12,856 bases of DNA. It comes from Nitrosopumilaceae archaeon. GTDB taxonomy: Archaea > Thermoproteota > Nitrososphaeria > Nitrososphaerales > Nitrosopumilaceae. Where the stretch lies: the NCBI GenBank assembly GCA_013330055.1, contig DUJB01000033.1, positions 21,416 through 34,271 on the forward strand. The letters are read 5' to 3'. Made by a program: the position numbers and the translations under genes. This document shows positions 1 to 7,773 of this stretch, in pieces (position 1 is the first letter of the stretch; each line of letters starts with the position of its first letter). Below the pieces are notes generated by a model. It did not search any database. It was not told where the DNA came from and was given only the letters and a program-made list of their open reading frames with translations.

Positions 1-1
1 A

Positions 2-1609
2 TTAGATCTTACGCAATAACCTATTATACGATAGTCCAAATCTATGTGCTTCATCTCTTGCGTGTTGTAAAATTTTTAACGCATCATTGTCTTTTGGGAT
101 TATGATTGCTTCTTTTATTTTTGGTAAATAGACTTCTTCGTTTTCTTTAGCTAATGAAAGACACGTGACACTTACGCCTATGCTTTTTAATGCGTTTAAA
201 GCCGCATTGAGATGTCCTTTCCCGCCATCTACGAGTATGAGATTGGGCATTTCTGCTTTCTCTATTCTTATCTTTAGATAGCGCCGTTTTATCACTTCTT
301 GAATCATGGCATAATCATTTCTCCCCTCAACCGCTTTAATCTTAAATTTCCTATATCCTGATTTAGACGGTTTTCCATCTAAAAACCGTGACATGGCACC
401 AACCGCATATGAATCACCATGGTTTGAAATGTCAAAACATTCTATGATGTGTGGGATCTCTGGAAGGTTAAGCTTCTCTTGTAGTTCAACAAGTGCTGGT
501 TCCGCGCCTTTTGAATGATACATTGCAATATTTCGCATAATGAGATCTACCATCTCTTTCCTTTTGCCGCTTGCAGGAACGATGGTACTGACTTTGAAAC
601 CCGTCGTTCTAGAAAATAGGTCTTCTAAGATTTCTTTTTTGGCAGGAATTTCATTTGTAACGATGAATCTTGGAATGGGGTTTGTACTATAATATTGAGA
701 TAGGAAATTTGAAAACGAATTATCGCCAACAAGGTCAAACAAAAATCTATTCCTGTCTTTAATTACTCCATTAACCTGTCTTAAACCCATAATAAGAGCT
801 GTCTGGCCTTTTATTTTAATTCCAAAATATTCTTCGTCATAATTTTTTGTTACTTCCATTTTTTGTTTTACTTGCAGATTTTGTAATCTTTGTAGCGTAT
901 CATGAATTTCTTTAGCTTTTTCATATTGTTGGGCATCTGATGCATCTCTCATTTCATTTTCGAGTTTTTTTTGGAAATCTTTTAGGTTCTCCTTGCCTTT
1001 AAGAATTGACTCAAGTTCTTCAACATGTTGTCCGTATTTTTTCTGCGCACCAATAAATTGACATGGGGCTTCACAATTTCCTAAGTGATATTCTAAACAT
1101 GCCTCTTTTGGAAGTTTTTTACAAATTCTTATTTTGAATGTTTTACGTAATAATCCTATAGAGAGCATCTTTGAACTCCCATGAGTAAAGGGACCATAGA
1201 TTCTGCCCCTGCCGATAAATTCGCCTGTCCTTGTCCGTCTTGCTACAGTAAGACGTGGATAATCGTCGTTTGTTATTCTTAGGTATGTGTATCGTTGTTG
1301 ATCCTTGAGTTCTATATTAAAAACTGGTCTATATTGCTTGATCATATTTGCTTCTAGTAAAAATGCCTCGCTTTCATTATCTGTTAAAATGAATTCTATT
1401 TCGTGAATTCTTTGAACAAGTTTTTGTGTTTTATAGTTCTGGTTTTTAGTAAAATATGATCTTACACGATTTCTAAGATTTTTTGCTTTACCTATATAGA
1501 TAATTTTATTGTCTTTGTCCTTCATCATATAAATCCCAGAACGTGTAGGAATTGTTATTTTTGAAAGATCAAACTCATTTGATATGTTTAAAGATGATTT
1601 TGTAATCAT
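2..1609 (-). CDS. uvrC: UvrC, excinuclease ABC subunit C (short form without C-terminal HhH domain)
   Basis: Dual-incision nuclease of nucleotide excision repair; it binds the UvrB-DNA pre-incision complex and cuts 3' and then 5' of the lesion. Seen in order: a GIY-YIG nuclease domain (GIY at residues 25-27, YIG at 38-40, the likely catalytic Glu at 86 in LLEAN, Asn98); four cysteines C163, C171, C179 and C183, matching the Fe-S cluster cysteines known in UvrC; a UVR motif around 212-248 that pairs with the one in UvrB; and the RNase H-like second nuclease with D393 (FDISN), D461 (VDGGKG) and H522 (DEAHRF). The protein has 535 residues against about 610 in E. coli and stops right after the RNase H-like domain, so the tandem helix-hairpin-helix domain is absent. 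Its TAA stop lies at the window edge, so a frameshift with HhH sequence beyond it cannot be excluded. The ATG start at 1609 gives a normal N-terminus. It lies 115 bases downstream of uvrA on the same strand. Confidence 0.96.
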   Translation of the reverse strand: MITKSSLNISNEFDLSKITIPTRSGIYMMKDKDNKIIYIGKAKNLRNRVRSYFTKNQNYKTQKLVQRIHEIEFILTDNESEAFLLEANMIKQYRPVFNIELKDQQRYTYLRITNDDYPRLTVARRTRTGEFIGRGRIYGPFTHGSSKMLSIGLLRKTFKIRICKKLPKEACLEYHLGNCEAPCQFIGAQKKYGQHVEELESILKGKENLKDFQKKLENEMRDASDAQQYEKAKEIHDTLQRLQNLQVKQKMEVTKNYDEEYFGIKIKGQTALIMGLRQVNGVIKDRNRFLFDLVGDNSFSNFLSQYYSTNPIPRFIVTNEIPAKKEILEDLFSRTTGFKVSTIVPASGKRKEMVDLIMRNIAMYHSKGAEPALVELQEKLNLPEIPHIIECFDISNHGDSYAVGAMSRFLDGKPSKSGYRKFKIKAVEGRNDYAMIQEVIKRRYLKIRIEKAEMPNLILVDGGKGHLNAALNALKSIGVSVTCLSLAKENEEVYLPKIKEAIIIPKDNDALKILQHARDEAHRFGLSYNRLLRKI

Positions 1610-1640
1610 GATTTTTATAACTGTGGTATCAAAATAAGTG

Positions 1641-1650
1641 TTATAAAAAC
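1641..1650 (-). promoter_or_regulatory. candidate TATA box for uvrC
   Basis: Read on the minus strand this is gtttttataa, centred about 36 bases before the uvrC ATG, in the 115-base gap after uvrA. That spacing would give a leader of roughly 10 bases, usual for archaea. No long T-tract on the minus strand separates uvrA from this site, so read-through from uvrBA is equally possible. The match is by eye in AT-rich DNA and is weak evidence. Confidence 0.35.
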
Positions 1651-1724
1651 TGGTTAATCGACGAAATTTTTACTTTGTTTTTTTAGCAATTTCTCATCGG
1701 GTATTTATTTTTTGGATTTGAAGA

Positions 1725-4571
1725 TTAGTTCCTAACAGTTGTTGAACGAGGTATGACAGAAAGATTTAGGATCCTGTTGAGATACTGACCAGTATAACTT
1801 TTTTGATTTTGAGCCACCTGTTCTGGTGTGCCGCAAGCAACTACCTGTCCTCCCTTATCTCCTCCCTCAGGCCCCAAATCTATTATCCAATCAGAGTTTT
1901 TTATTACATCCATGTTGTGCTCTATTATGATTACTGTATTTCCAAGATTTACTAGCCTGTTTAAAACATCCAGTAATTTTTGAACGTCTGCAAAGTGCAA
2001 TCCCGTAGTGGGTTCATCTAAAAGGTAAACCGTTTTTCCAGTATCTCTTTTTGAAAGCTCTGCCGCAAGTTTTACCCTTTGAGCTTCTCCGCCTGACAAT
2101 GTAGTTGCAGCTTGTCCCAATTTGATATATCCTAAACCTACATCAGCAATAGTTTGCAGTTTTCTTTGAATTGCGGGTATTTTTGAAAAGAACTCAAGGG
2201 CTTCATCTACCGTCATAGAAAGCACATCAGAAATGTTTTTTCCTTTGTAAAGAACTGAAAGGGTTTCTGAATTGTAACGCTTTCCTTTACATTCGTCACA
2301 CATGACATACACATCTGACAAAAATTGCATCTCTATTTTCCTTACGCCATCTCCTTCACATGCAAAACACCTACCATCTGCTACATTAAATGAGAACTGG
2401 CCAGGGGTGTATCCTCGTTCTTTTGATGTTTCAGTATGTGCATAAAGTTCGCGAATTGGAGTAAATGCACCAATGTACGTGGCAGGATTTGATCTTGGAG
2501 TTCTACCAATTGGAGATTGGTTAATGCCAATTATTTTATCGACGTGTTCTTTTCCAAGTATTACTTTATGTTTTCCTGATCTTTCTGTTGAAGCATAAAA
2601 GTGAGAAGCAAGTGCATTGTATAAGATGTCATTTACGAGAGTAGATTTTCCAGATCCTGATACTCCTGTGACAGTAATCATCATACCTAATGGAAACTCA
2701 ACATCGATGTGTTTTAGATTATTTTCTGATGCTCCCTTTACTACTAATTTTCCTTTTTGTTGACGTGTTTTTTTTACAAGCTTTATTGCATTATGATTTT
2801 TTAGATAATTTCCAGTAATCGATTTCTGATCATTTAAAATATCATTTATCTTTCCTTCAAATACAACACTTCCTCCATGAATTCCTGCCCCCGGTCCAAG
2901 ATCTATTATCCAATCAGAGCTTCGTATGACTTCTTCATCATGCTCTACAACAAGTATGGTGTTTCCAAGATCACGTAGTTTGGTTAGTGTTTTTATGAGC
3001 TTAGCATTGTCTCTTTGATGCAACCCAATTGTGGGTTCATCAAGAACATACAGTACGCCTGTAAGGTTAGAACCTATCTGTGTAGCAAGTCTAATTCTTT
3101 GTGATTCTCCTCCAGACAACGTTGCACTAACTCTGTTCAGTGTAAGATAATTTAGACCAACATTTTTCAAAAATTCGAGTCTAGAGATGATCTCTTTTAG
3201 AACTGATTTTGCAATATATTTTTCAGTTTCTGTTAATTTTAGATTTTGGAAAAAATCATAACATGCATCAATTGAAAGATCACATGTGTCCATTATTGAC
3301 ATGGAATTAATTTTGACAGCTAACGCTTCATCTTTGAGCTTTTTTCCTTTACATGAACCACATGGTGTTTCACGCATGAATTTACTAATTTCTTCTCTTT
3401 TAGATTCAGAATCTGTTTCAACAAAATTGCGTTGTAGACTAGGTATGACTCCACTGAAAGTATTGGCATATTGCCACTTTGAATCAGTTGTCTGCGATTC
3501 ATAGGAAAACCGTACTACTTCATCAGTACCGTACAAAATGACGTGCATCTGTGTTGGAGTCATCTTATTTATCGGTGTCATAAGATTAAAGCCAAATTTC
3601 TTACCAACATCCCTAAGTGTTTGTCTTCTAAAAGAAGAAAATCTACCTGACCAGGGAACGATTGCACCATCAAGTATTGATTTTGATTTATCTGGAATTA
3701 GTAAATCTGGATCAAACTCCATCTTGACCCCAAGACCATGACACATTTTACATGCACCAAACGGAGAGTTAAATGAAAACGTCCTAGGTTCTAATTCTCC
3801 TATTGAAATTCCACAGTGTGGACAAGCATTATTTTGTGAAAATATCTGTTCTTCATTTCCTGAAATTAATACGGTTCCTTTTGTTGCCTTTAGAGCATTT
3901 TGGACAGATTCAAATAATCTACTTTTTTCTTCCTTCGAGGCCTTTATTCTGTCTACAACTATCTCTATGTTATGCCATTTCTGTTTGTCAAGAATTGGAA
4001 TCTCGCCATTTAGTTCGATTATCTCATTATCAATTCTAATTCTAGAATATCCTGATTTTTTTACTTGTTCAAAGAGCTTTTCATACGTTCCTTTTTTTCT
4101 TCGCACTAGAGGTGCAAGTATCATTATGTTTTTTCCATCAGAATCCTTTAAGATTGATTCACAAATTGATTCTGCTGATTGATTGGATATGCGTCGACCA
4201 CATTTTGTACAATGAGGAATTCCAATTCTCGCATAAAGCAGCCTTAAATAATCGTAGATTTCTGTTATTGTTCCTACTGTAGAACGTGGGTTTTTACTTG
4301 TAGTTTTTTGTTGTATTGAAATTGCCGGTGAAAGACCATCAATTGAATCAAGATCAGGTTTATCCATCATTTCTAAAAATTGCCGTGCGTAAGAAGAAAG
4401 TGATTCTACATACCTCCTTTGACCTTCAGCATAGATAGTATCAAATGCCAGGGTGGATTTGCCTGAACCAGAAAGTCCAGTAATTACGACCAGTCTATTC
4501 TTTGGAATGTCTAAGTTGATATTTTTTAAATTGTGTTCTCTTGCTCCACGAATTATCAGTTTGTCATTCAT
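1725..4571 (-). CDS. uvrA: UvrA, excinuclease ABC subunit A (damage-recognition ATPase)
   Basis: Dimeric ATPase that scans DNA for bulky lesions and loads UvrB. It has the two fused ABC ATPase modules of the family. Module I has Walker A at residues 32-40 (GLSGSGKST), signature LSGGE at 485-489 and Walker B with D511-E512. Module II has Walker A around K642 (GVSGSGKST), signature LSGGE at 825-829 and D852-E853. Six CxxC pairs (C121/C124, C250/C253, C274/C277, C404/C407, C735/C738, C758/C761) supply the twelve cysteines expected for three zinc modules, including the C-terminal finger that contacts DNA. At 948 residues it matches full-length bacterial UvrA (about 940), and no key residue looks lost. 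The start ATG overlaps the uvrB stop as ATGA (4568-4571), so the two are almost surely one transcript and translationally coupled. Bacterial-type UvrABC in mesophilic archaea is generally attributed to transfer from bacteria. Confidence 0.98.
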   Translation of the reverse strand: MNDKLIIRGAREHNLKNINLDIPKNRLVVITGLSGSGKSTLAFDTIYAEGQRRYVESLSSYARQFLEMMDKPDLDSIDGLSPAISIQQKTTSKNPRSTVGTITEIYDYLRLLYARIGIPHCTKCGRRISNQSAESICESILKDSDGKNIMILAPLVRRKKGTYEKLFEQVKKSGYSRIRIDNEIIELNGEIPILDKQKWHNIEIVVDRIKASKEEKSRLFESVQNALKATKGTVLISGNEEQIFSQNNACPHCGISIGELEPRTFSFNSPFGACKMCHGLGVKMEFDPDLLIPDKSKSILDGAIVPWSGRFSSFRRQTLRDVGKKFGFNLMTPINKMTPTQMHVILYGTDEVVRFSYESQTTDSKWQYANTFSGVIPSLQRNFVETDSESKREEISKFMRETPCGSCKGKKLKDEALAVKINSMSIMDTCDLSIDACYDFFQNLKLTETEKYIAKSVLKEIISRLEFLKNVGLNYLTLNRVSATLSGGESQRIRLATQIGSNLTGVLYVLDEPTIGLHQRDNAKLIKTLTKLRDLGNTILVVEHDEEVIRSSDWIIDLGPGAGIHGGSVVFEGKINDILNDQKSITGNYLKNHNAIKLVKKTRQQKGKLVVKGASENNLKHIDVEFPLGMMITVTGVSGSGKSTLVNDILYNALASHFYASTERSGKHKVILGKEHVDKIIGINQSPIGRTPRSNPATYIGAFTPIRELYAHTETSKERGYTPGQFSFNVADGRCFACEGDGVRKIEMQFLSDVYVMCDECKGKRYNSETLSVLYKGKNISDVLSMTVDEALEFFSKIPAIQRKLQTIADVGLGYIKLGQAATTLSGGEAQRVKLAAELSKRDTGKTVYLLDEPTTGLHFADVQKLLDVLNRLVNLGNTVIIIEHNMDVIKNSDWIIDLGPEGGDKGGQVVACGTPEQVAQNQKSYTGQYLNRILNLSVIPRSTTVRN

Positions 4572-6505
4572 TTCTTTATCATCTTTTGAACTTGAGCGAG
4601 TTTCTCACGATATTCTATGGCGCGTTCAAAATCAAGATCTTCTGCAAATCTTTTCATCGTTGCTTCTGTCTCTATTGCATATTTTATTAAATCGTGGTTT
4701 GACATGTGTTTTGTCTCCTCTAGTTTTACAGTCATTTGTGGTATTGCTTTTATGATTGTACTTGGTATGATTCCCATCTTTTTGTTATAAGAAATTTGTT
4801 TTTTCCTTCTTCGCTCTGTCTCTGTTATTGAAAGCTTCATTGATTTTGTTGTTGAATCTGCATACATTATTACTGTTCCATCTGTGTTTCTTGCAGCCCT
4901 GCCAAAACTCTGGATAAGGCTGGTTGTGTTTCTAAGAAAACCTTCCTTGTCTGCATCAAGTATGGCAACAAGGGAAACTTCGGGTATATCAAGTCCCTCT
5001 CTGAGCAAATTTATGCCTACAAGTACATGAAACTCACCAAGTCGTAGCTGTCGAATTAGTTCAGTTCGTTGCAGATTCTCAATTTCAGAATGCAAGTATC
5101 TTACCTTTACTTGTTTTTTTGATAGATATTCAGCAAGGTCTTCTGCCATACGTTTTGTAAGGGTGGTAACAAGAACTCGTTGATCTTTTTCTACTCTTTT
5201 TTTGATTTCCGTTACTAAATCATCCATCTGATTTTTGGTATTTCTTATCCCTACTTGAGGGTCAACAAGTCCTGTAGGGCGAATTAATTGTTCAACTATT
5301 TGAAAACTTTTTTTACGTTCATAATCTCCTGGTGTAGCAGATACAAAGATCGCATTTTTTATGTATTTTTCAAACTCTTCAAACTTTAATGGCCTGTTAT
5401 CAAAAGCACTAGGTAGTCTAAACCCATAATCTATCAAGGACTTTTTGCGTGAGTAATCCCCTTTGTACATTCCATGAAGCTGTGGTAAGGTAACATGCGA
5501 TTCATCTATTGCAAGTAAGAAATCATCTCCGAAAAAATCAAGTAAGCAAAATGCTGGTTCCCCTGGGTTTCTTCCGTCAAAATGCCTTGAGTAATTTTCA
5601 ATACCAGAACAATATCCTAATTCTTCTATCATTTCAAGATCAAAGTTTGTTCGCATTTTAAGGCGCTGTCTTTCTAATTCTTTTAGCTCATGTAATCTCC
5701 TTCCCAGCTCATCTTTTATTGAATTTACTGCAATTTGTCTTGCATCATCTGCAACAAGATAATGTTTTGCAGGAAATACCTTGATCTTTGATATTGATTT
5801 TTTTTCTTTTAATGAAACGGGGTCATGAATTGATATTTTTTCTACTTCATCACCAAACAGGGATATTCGTACAACGTCATCTGAGTACGAAGGAATGATA
5901 TCTATGGTATCTCCTTTTATCCTGAATCTTCCTGAAGTAAGTTCGGTATCGTTTCTCTCATATCTTGCATCCACAAGTTTTGTTATTAGACCAGCGCGAT
6001 TTGAAATCACACCTTTTTCAATATTAATTGACATTGATTCCCAATCGCGTGGAGAACCAAGTGAATAAATGCATGAAACAGTAGCCACTATGATAGTAGG
6101 TTCTCCAGAAAGAAGCATAGCAGTTGACTCTAGGCGCATTTTTTCTATTTTTTTATTTATCCGTGTGTCTTTTTCTATGTAAGTGTCTGTTTGTGGTATG
6201 TAACTTTCTGGTTGATAATAATCATAATAGCTAACGAAATAGCCTACATTGTTTTTTGGAAAAAATTGTTTTAATTCAGAATAAAGTTGCGCGGCTAGGG
6301 TTTTATTGTGAGATATGACAAGTGTGTTTTTTCCAGTTCTCTGAATGACATTTGCAACAGTGAATGTCTTCCCACTTCCTGTAACACCAAGCAATGTCTG
6401 AATTTTCTTTTTTCGCACTCCTTGAACTAGTAGATCAATTGCCTGAGGCTGGTCACCTGTGGGTTGAAATTCTGATGATATTTCAAAGCTTTGACTTTGT
6501 AGCAC
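4568..6505 (-). CDS. uvrB: UvrB, excinuclease ABC subunit B (damage-verification helicase)
   Basis: Helicase-like subunit that verifies damage after UvrA hand-off and recruits UvrC. Seen: N-terminal motif QPTGDQPQAI (14-23); Walker A GVTGSGKT (40-47, K46); the strand-separating beta-hairpin around 93-111 (YYDYYQPES then PQTDTY), rich in aromatic residues as usual; DESH at 334-337 (motif II); motif VI QSFGRAARN with R536 and R539; and a C-terminal UVR motif at about 605-640 for UvrC binding. The length of 645 is normal (E. coli 673). The start is a GTG at 6505, chosen because it gives the family N-terminus and because an in-frame stop lies only about nine codons upstream with no ATG between. 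It opens the uvrBA pair, which overlaps by four bases. The flavin-type gene ends 49 bases upstream on the same strand, so uvrB could be co-transcribed with it or use its own leaderless promoter. Confidence 0.98.
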   Translation of the reverse strand: MLQSQSFEISSEFQPTGDQPQAIDLLVQGVRKKKIQTLLGVTGSGKTFTVANVIQRTGKNTLVISHNKTLAAQLYSELKQFFPKNNVGYFVSYYDYYQPESYIPQTDTYIEKDTRINKKIEKMRLESTAMLLSGEPTIIVATVSCIYSLGSPRDWESMSINIEKGVISNRAGLITKLVDARYERNDTELTSGRFRIKGDTIDIIPSYSDDVVRISLFGDEVEKISIHDPVSLKEKKSISKIKVFPAKHYLVADDARQIAVNSIKDELGRRLHELKELERQRLKMRTNFDLEMIEELGYCSGIENYSRHFDGRNPGEPAFCLLDFFGDDFLLAIDESHVTLPQLHGMYKGDYSRKKSLIDYGFRLPSAFDNRPLKFEEFEKYIKNAIFVSATPGDYERKKSFQIVEQLIRPTGLVDPQVGIRNTKNQMDDLVTEIKKRVEKDQRVLVTTLTKRMAEDLAEYLSKKQVKVRYLHSEIENLQRTELIRQLRLGEFHVLVGINLLREGLDIPEVSLVAILDADKEGFLRNTTSLIQSFGRAARNTDGTVIMYADSTTKSMKLSITETERRRKKQISYNKKMGIIPSTIIKAIPQMTVKLEETKHMSNHDLIKYAIETEATMKRFAEDLDFERAIEYREKLAQVQKMIKK

Positions 6506-6525
6506 ATCAAAAATTATTAAAAACG

Positions 6526-6535
6526 AAATTTAAAG
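6526..6535 (-). promoter_or_regulatory. candidate TATA box for uvrBA
   Basis: On the minus strand this reads ctttaaattt, centred about 26 bases before the uvrB GTG, the spacing expected for an archaeal leaderless transcript. It lies in the 49-base gap after the upstream flavin-protein gene. No Shine-Dalgarno sequence is visible before the GTG, which agrees with leaderless initiation. The call rests on spacing and AT composition only. Confidence 0.4.
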
Positions 6536-6554
6536 CAATGGTAATTTTACTATT

Positions 6555-7187
6555 CTACCAAAGAGGATCTTCTGATGCCTCTAGACCATTTTTTGTCTGT
6601 TTTATCCCCATTATCTCAAGTGTACTTGTAGCAGTAGACGTGTTTCGTTCTAAAATTTTTTGAGCAAGTTCAAGACGGGTCCTTCTGTCCAAATGCTGGC
6701 CTATTTTGTATTTTCCACGCATTGTCATAGGAATGACTTTGATTATTGCAACTTCATCTATTACCTTCATGTCGGGTCTAATGTTCTCATATCCTCCTTC
6801 TGGCTGATATTTTTTCATAAGTGCATTGAGGGCAAGTGTTTTTTCATTAATATCTGAAACAAGGACAGAGGTTCCCTTAACCACGACGCTTATGTATAGA
6901 GTATCTGCCTGTGAAGCATCAATAGGATCTGTGAAATATGAGGGAAGAAATTCCAAGCTTTTATCGACTTCAAACCCGATTTTGTTGTTTCTTTTAATGT
7001 TTTCAATTTTTTCACCTTTAGTGTGGGAATGCATGTAAATTACATCGTTTGTATACACAAAATTCATAGGAATTATCTGAGGATATCCCTCTTTATCGAT
7101 GCTGCATATTCTGCCAGTTTCTTGTTCATTTAGGAATTTAATGATTTTTTCCTTTGATTTGATCTCAAGTCTGCCAAGAAGCTGCAT
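6555..7187 (-). CDS. pyridoxamine 5'-phosphate oxidase-family (flavin-nucleotide-binding split-barrel) protein
   Basis: Probable FMN-binding protein of the pyridoxamine-phosphate-oxidase-like superfamily, closest in appearance to the COG3467/NimA-like branch. Seen: an N-terminal helix followed by GRICSIDKEGYPQIIPMNF (25-43), the usual first strands of the barrel; YMHSHTKGEKIENIKRN (51-67) then IGFEVD (70-75), which resembles the family's flavin-phosphate-binding strand-loop-helix; and a C-terminal part with MTMRGKYKIGQ (155-164). About 210 residues is normal. The substrate is unknown; relatives reduce nitro compounds, bind haem or use F420, and the sequence does not decide among these. The last 30 residues, rich in Ser/Thr and acidic residues, look like a flexible tail. 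It lies 49 bases upstream of uvrB on the same strand, so a link to the repair operon is possible but unproven. It is divergent from the small membrane protein that begins 77 bases away. Confidence 0.8.
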   Translation of the reverse strand: MQLLGRLEIKSKEKIIKFLNEQETGRICSIDKEGYPQIIPMNFVYTNDVIYMHSHTKGEKIENIKRNNKIGFEVDKSLEFLPSYFTDPIDASQADTLYISVVVKGTSVLVSDINEKTLALNALMKKYQPEGGYENIRPDMKVIDEVAIIKVIPMTMRGKYKIGQHLDRRTRLELAQKILERNTSTATSTLEIMGIKQTKNGLEASEDPLW

Positions 7188-7218
7188 ACAAATTGATTAA
7201 CTATGTTTTGATATTTCT

Positions 7219-7235
7219 GTATATAGTTTTAATAG
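7219..7235. promoter_or_regulatory. overlapping divergent TATA boxes
   Basis: The 77-base gap between two divergent genes holds two abutting AT boxes. On the minus strand ctatatac (7219-7226) is about 36 bases before the flavin-protein ATG. On the plus strand gttttaatag (7226-7235) is about 34 bases before the membrane-protein ATG. Both spacings predict leaders near 10 bases. Because the boxes touch, TBP/TFB binding at one could hinder the other. Assigned by eye. Confidence 0.45.
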
Positions 7236-7264
7236 ATAAATTAGAGTGAATATTATTACTTGGT

Positions 7265-7675
7265 ATGAAAATCATAGATCAACTTGTTGATTTTAAGGGG
7301 TTTTTACTTGCAGGCAGTGCTGTTATTGCATTTTCACATTTTGTCTATACCCTATTTGGTTATACCATTCCTGAAGTAGTTGTACAGTTTTTCAAGGAAT
7401 TTGGGGCGGTAATAGTAATGATGGCTGTATTTGTTTTTGCAGTAACATGGCTTCTAAAGGCAAAACCGCACAAAAGACCACAAAACTATTCCGTAATTGT
7501 TTATGACGTGTATGGAAATGAATCAAAAATAGATGGATTGAGATCTACTTTTAAAACACATGATGTGGCATGGAGTTTTATGAAACAATACAAAAGATCT
7601 TATCCACTATACAATTTTGCAATGGTGTCAGATCTACCAAATTCCAAAAAAATGACCATTTTCAAATATCTCTAA
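7265..7675 (+). CDS. small two-helix membrane protein of unknown function
   Basis: I do not recognise the family. The 136-residue protein has two hydrophobic segments, about residues 12-31 and 46-65, joined by a short loop with FGYTIPEV. A basic patch follows (KAKPHKRP, 65-72), suggesting that both ends lie in the cytoplasm. The C-terminal half (75-136) is soluble and looks like a small alpha/beta domain: a strand YSVIVYDVYG, a helix with VAWSFMKQYKR, and a final pair of strands ending in IFKYL. No catalytic or metal-binding motif is evident. It reads alone on the plus strand, with a TATA-like box about 34 bases upstream of the ATG and T-tracts after the stop. The long clean reading frame, distinct hydrophobic segments and flanking signals make it a real gene. 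Confidence 0.75.
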   Translation: MKIIDQLVDFKGFLLAGSAVIAFSHFVYTLFGYTIPEVVVQFFKEFGAVIVMMAVFVFAVTWLLKAKPHKRPQNYSVIVYDVYGNESKIDGLRSTFKTHDVAWSFMKQYKRSYPLYNFAMVSDLPNSKKMTIFKYL

Positions 7676-7773
7676 ACCAATTTTAATTAAATTCTAATTT
7701 TTCTGTGTTTCATCTAATGGAGTATGTAGGCAAATCAATGGTTTGAACAATTTCTCGTTCTTCTAAAATATGA
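7676..7773. terminator. convergent intergenic stretch with T-tracts
   Basis: This 98-base gap lies between two genes reading towards each other. Just after the plus-strand stop are T-rich runs (ttttaatt, then ctaatttttctg near 7692-7706), the kind of tract at which archaeal RNA polymerase terminates without a hairpin. No convincing stem-loop was found. For the minus-strand gene the matching tract is weaker (atatttta near 7764-7771). No hidden reading frame of note. Confidence 0.4.

Noticed and set aside
3286..4182. Several plus-strand open frames of 60-80 codons inside uvrA
   Set aside because: They lie antisense to strongly conserved UvrA sequence, have low-complexity Ser/Leu/Phe-rich translations and no promoter; they are shadows.
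1725..4571. ABC transporter ATPase
   Set aside because: The twin ABC modules interrupted by six CxxC pairs and the UvrA N-terminus identify a repair protein, not a transporter.
7676..7773. Small RNA or tRNA in the convergent gap
   Set aside because: No cloverleaf, stable hairpin or promoter was found; the gap holds only T-rich end signals.
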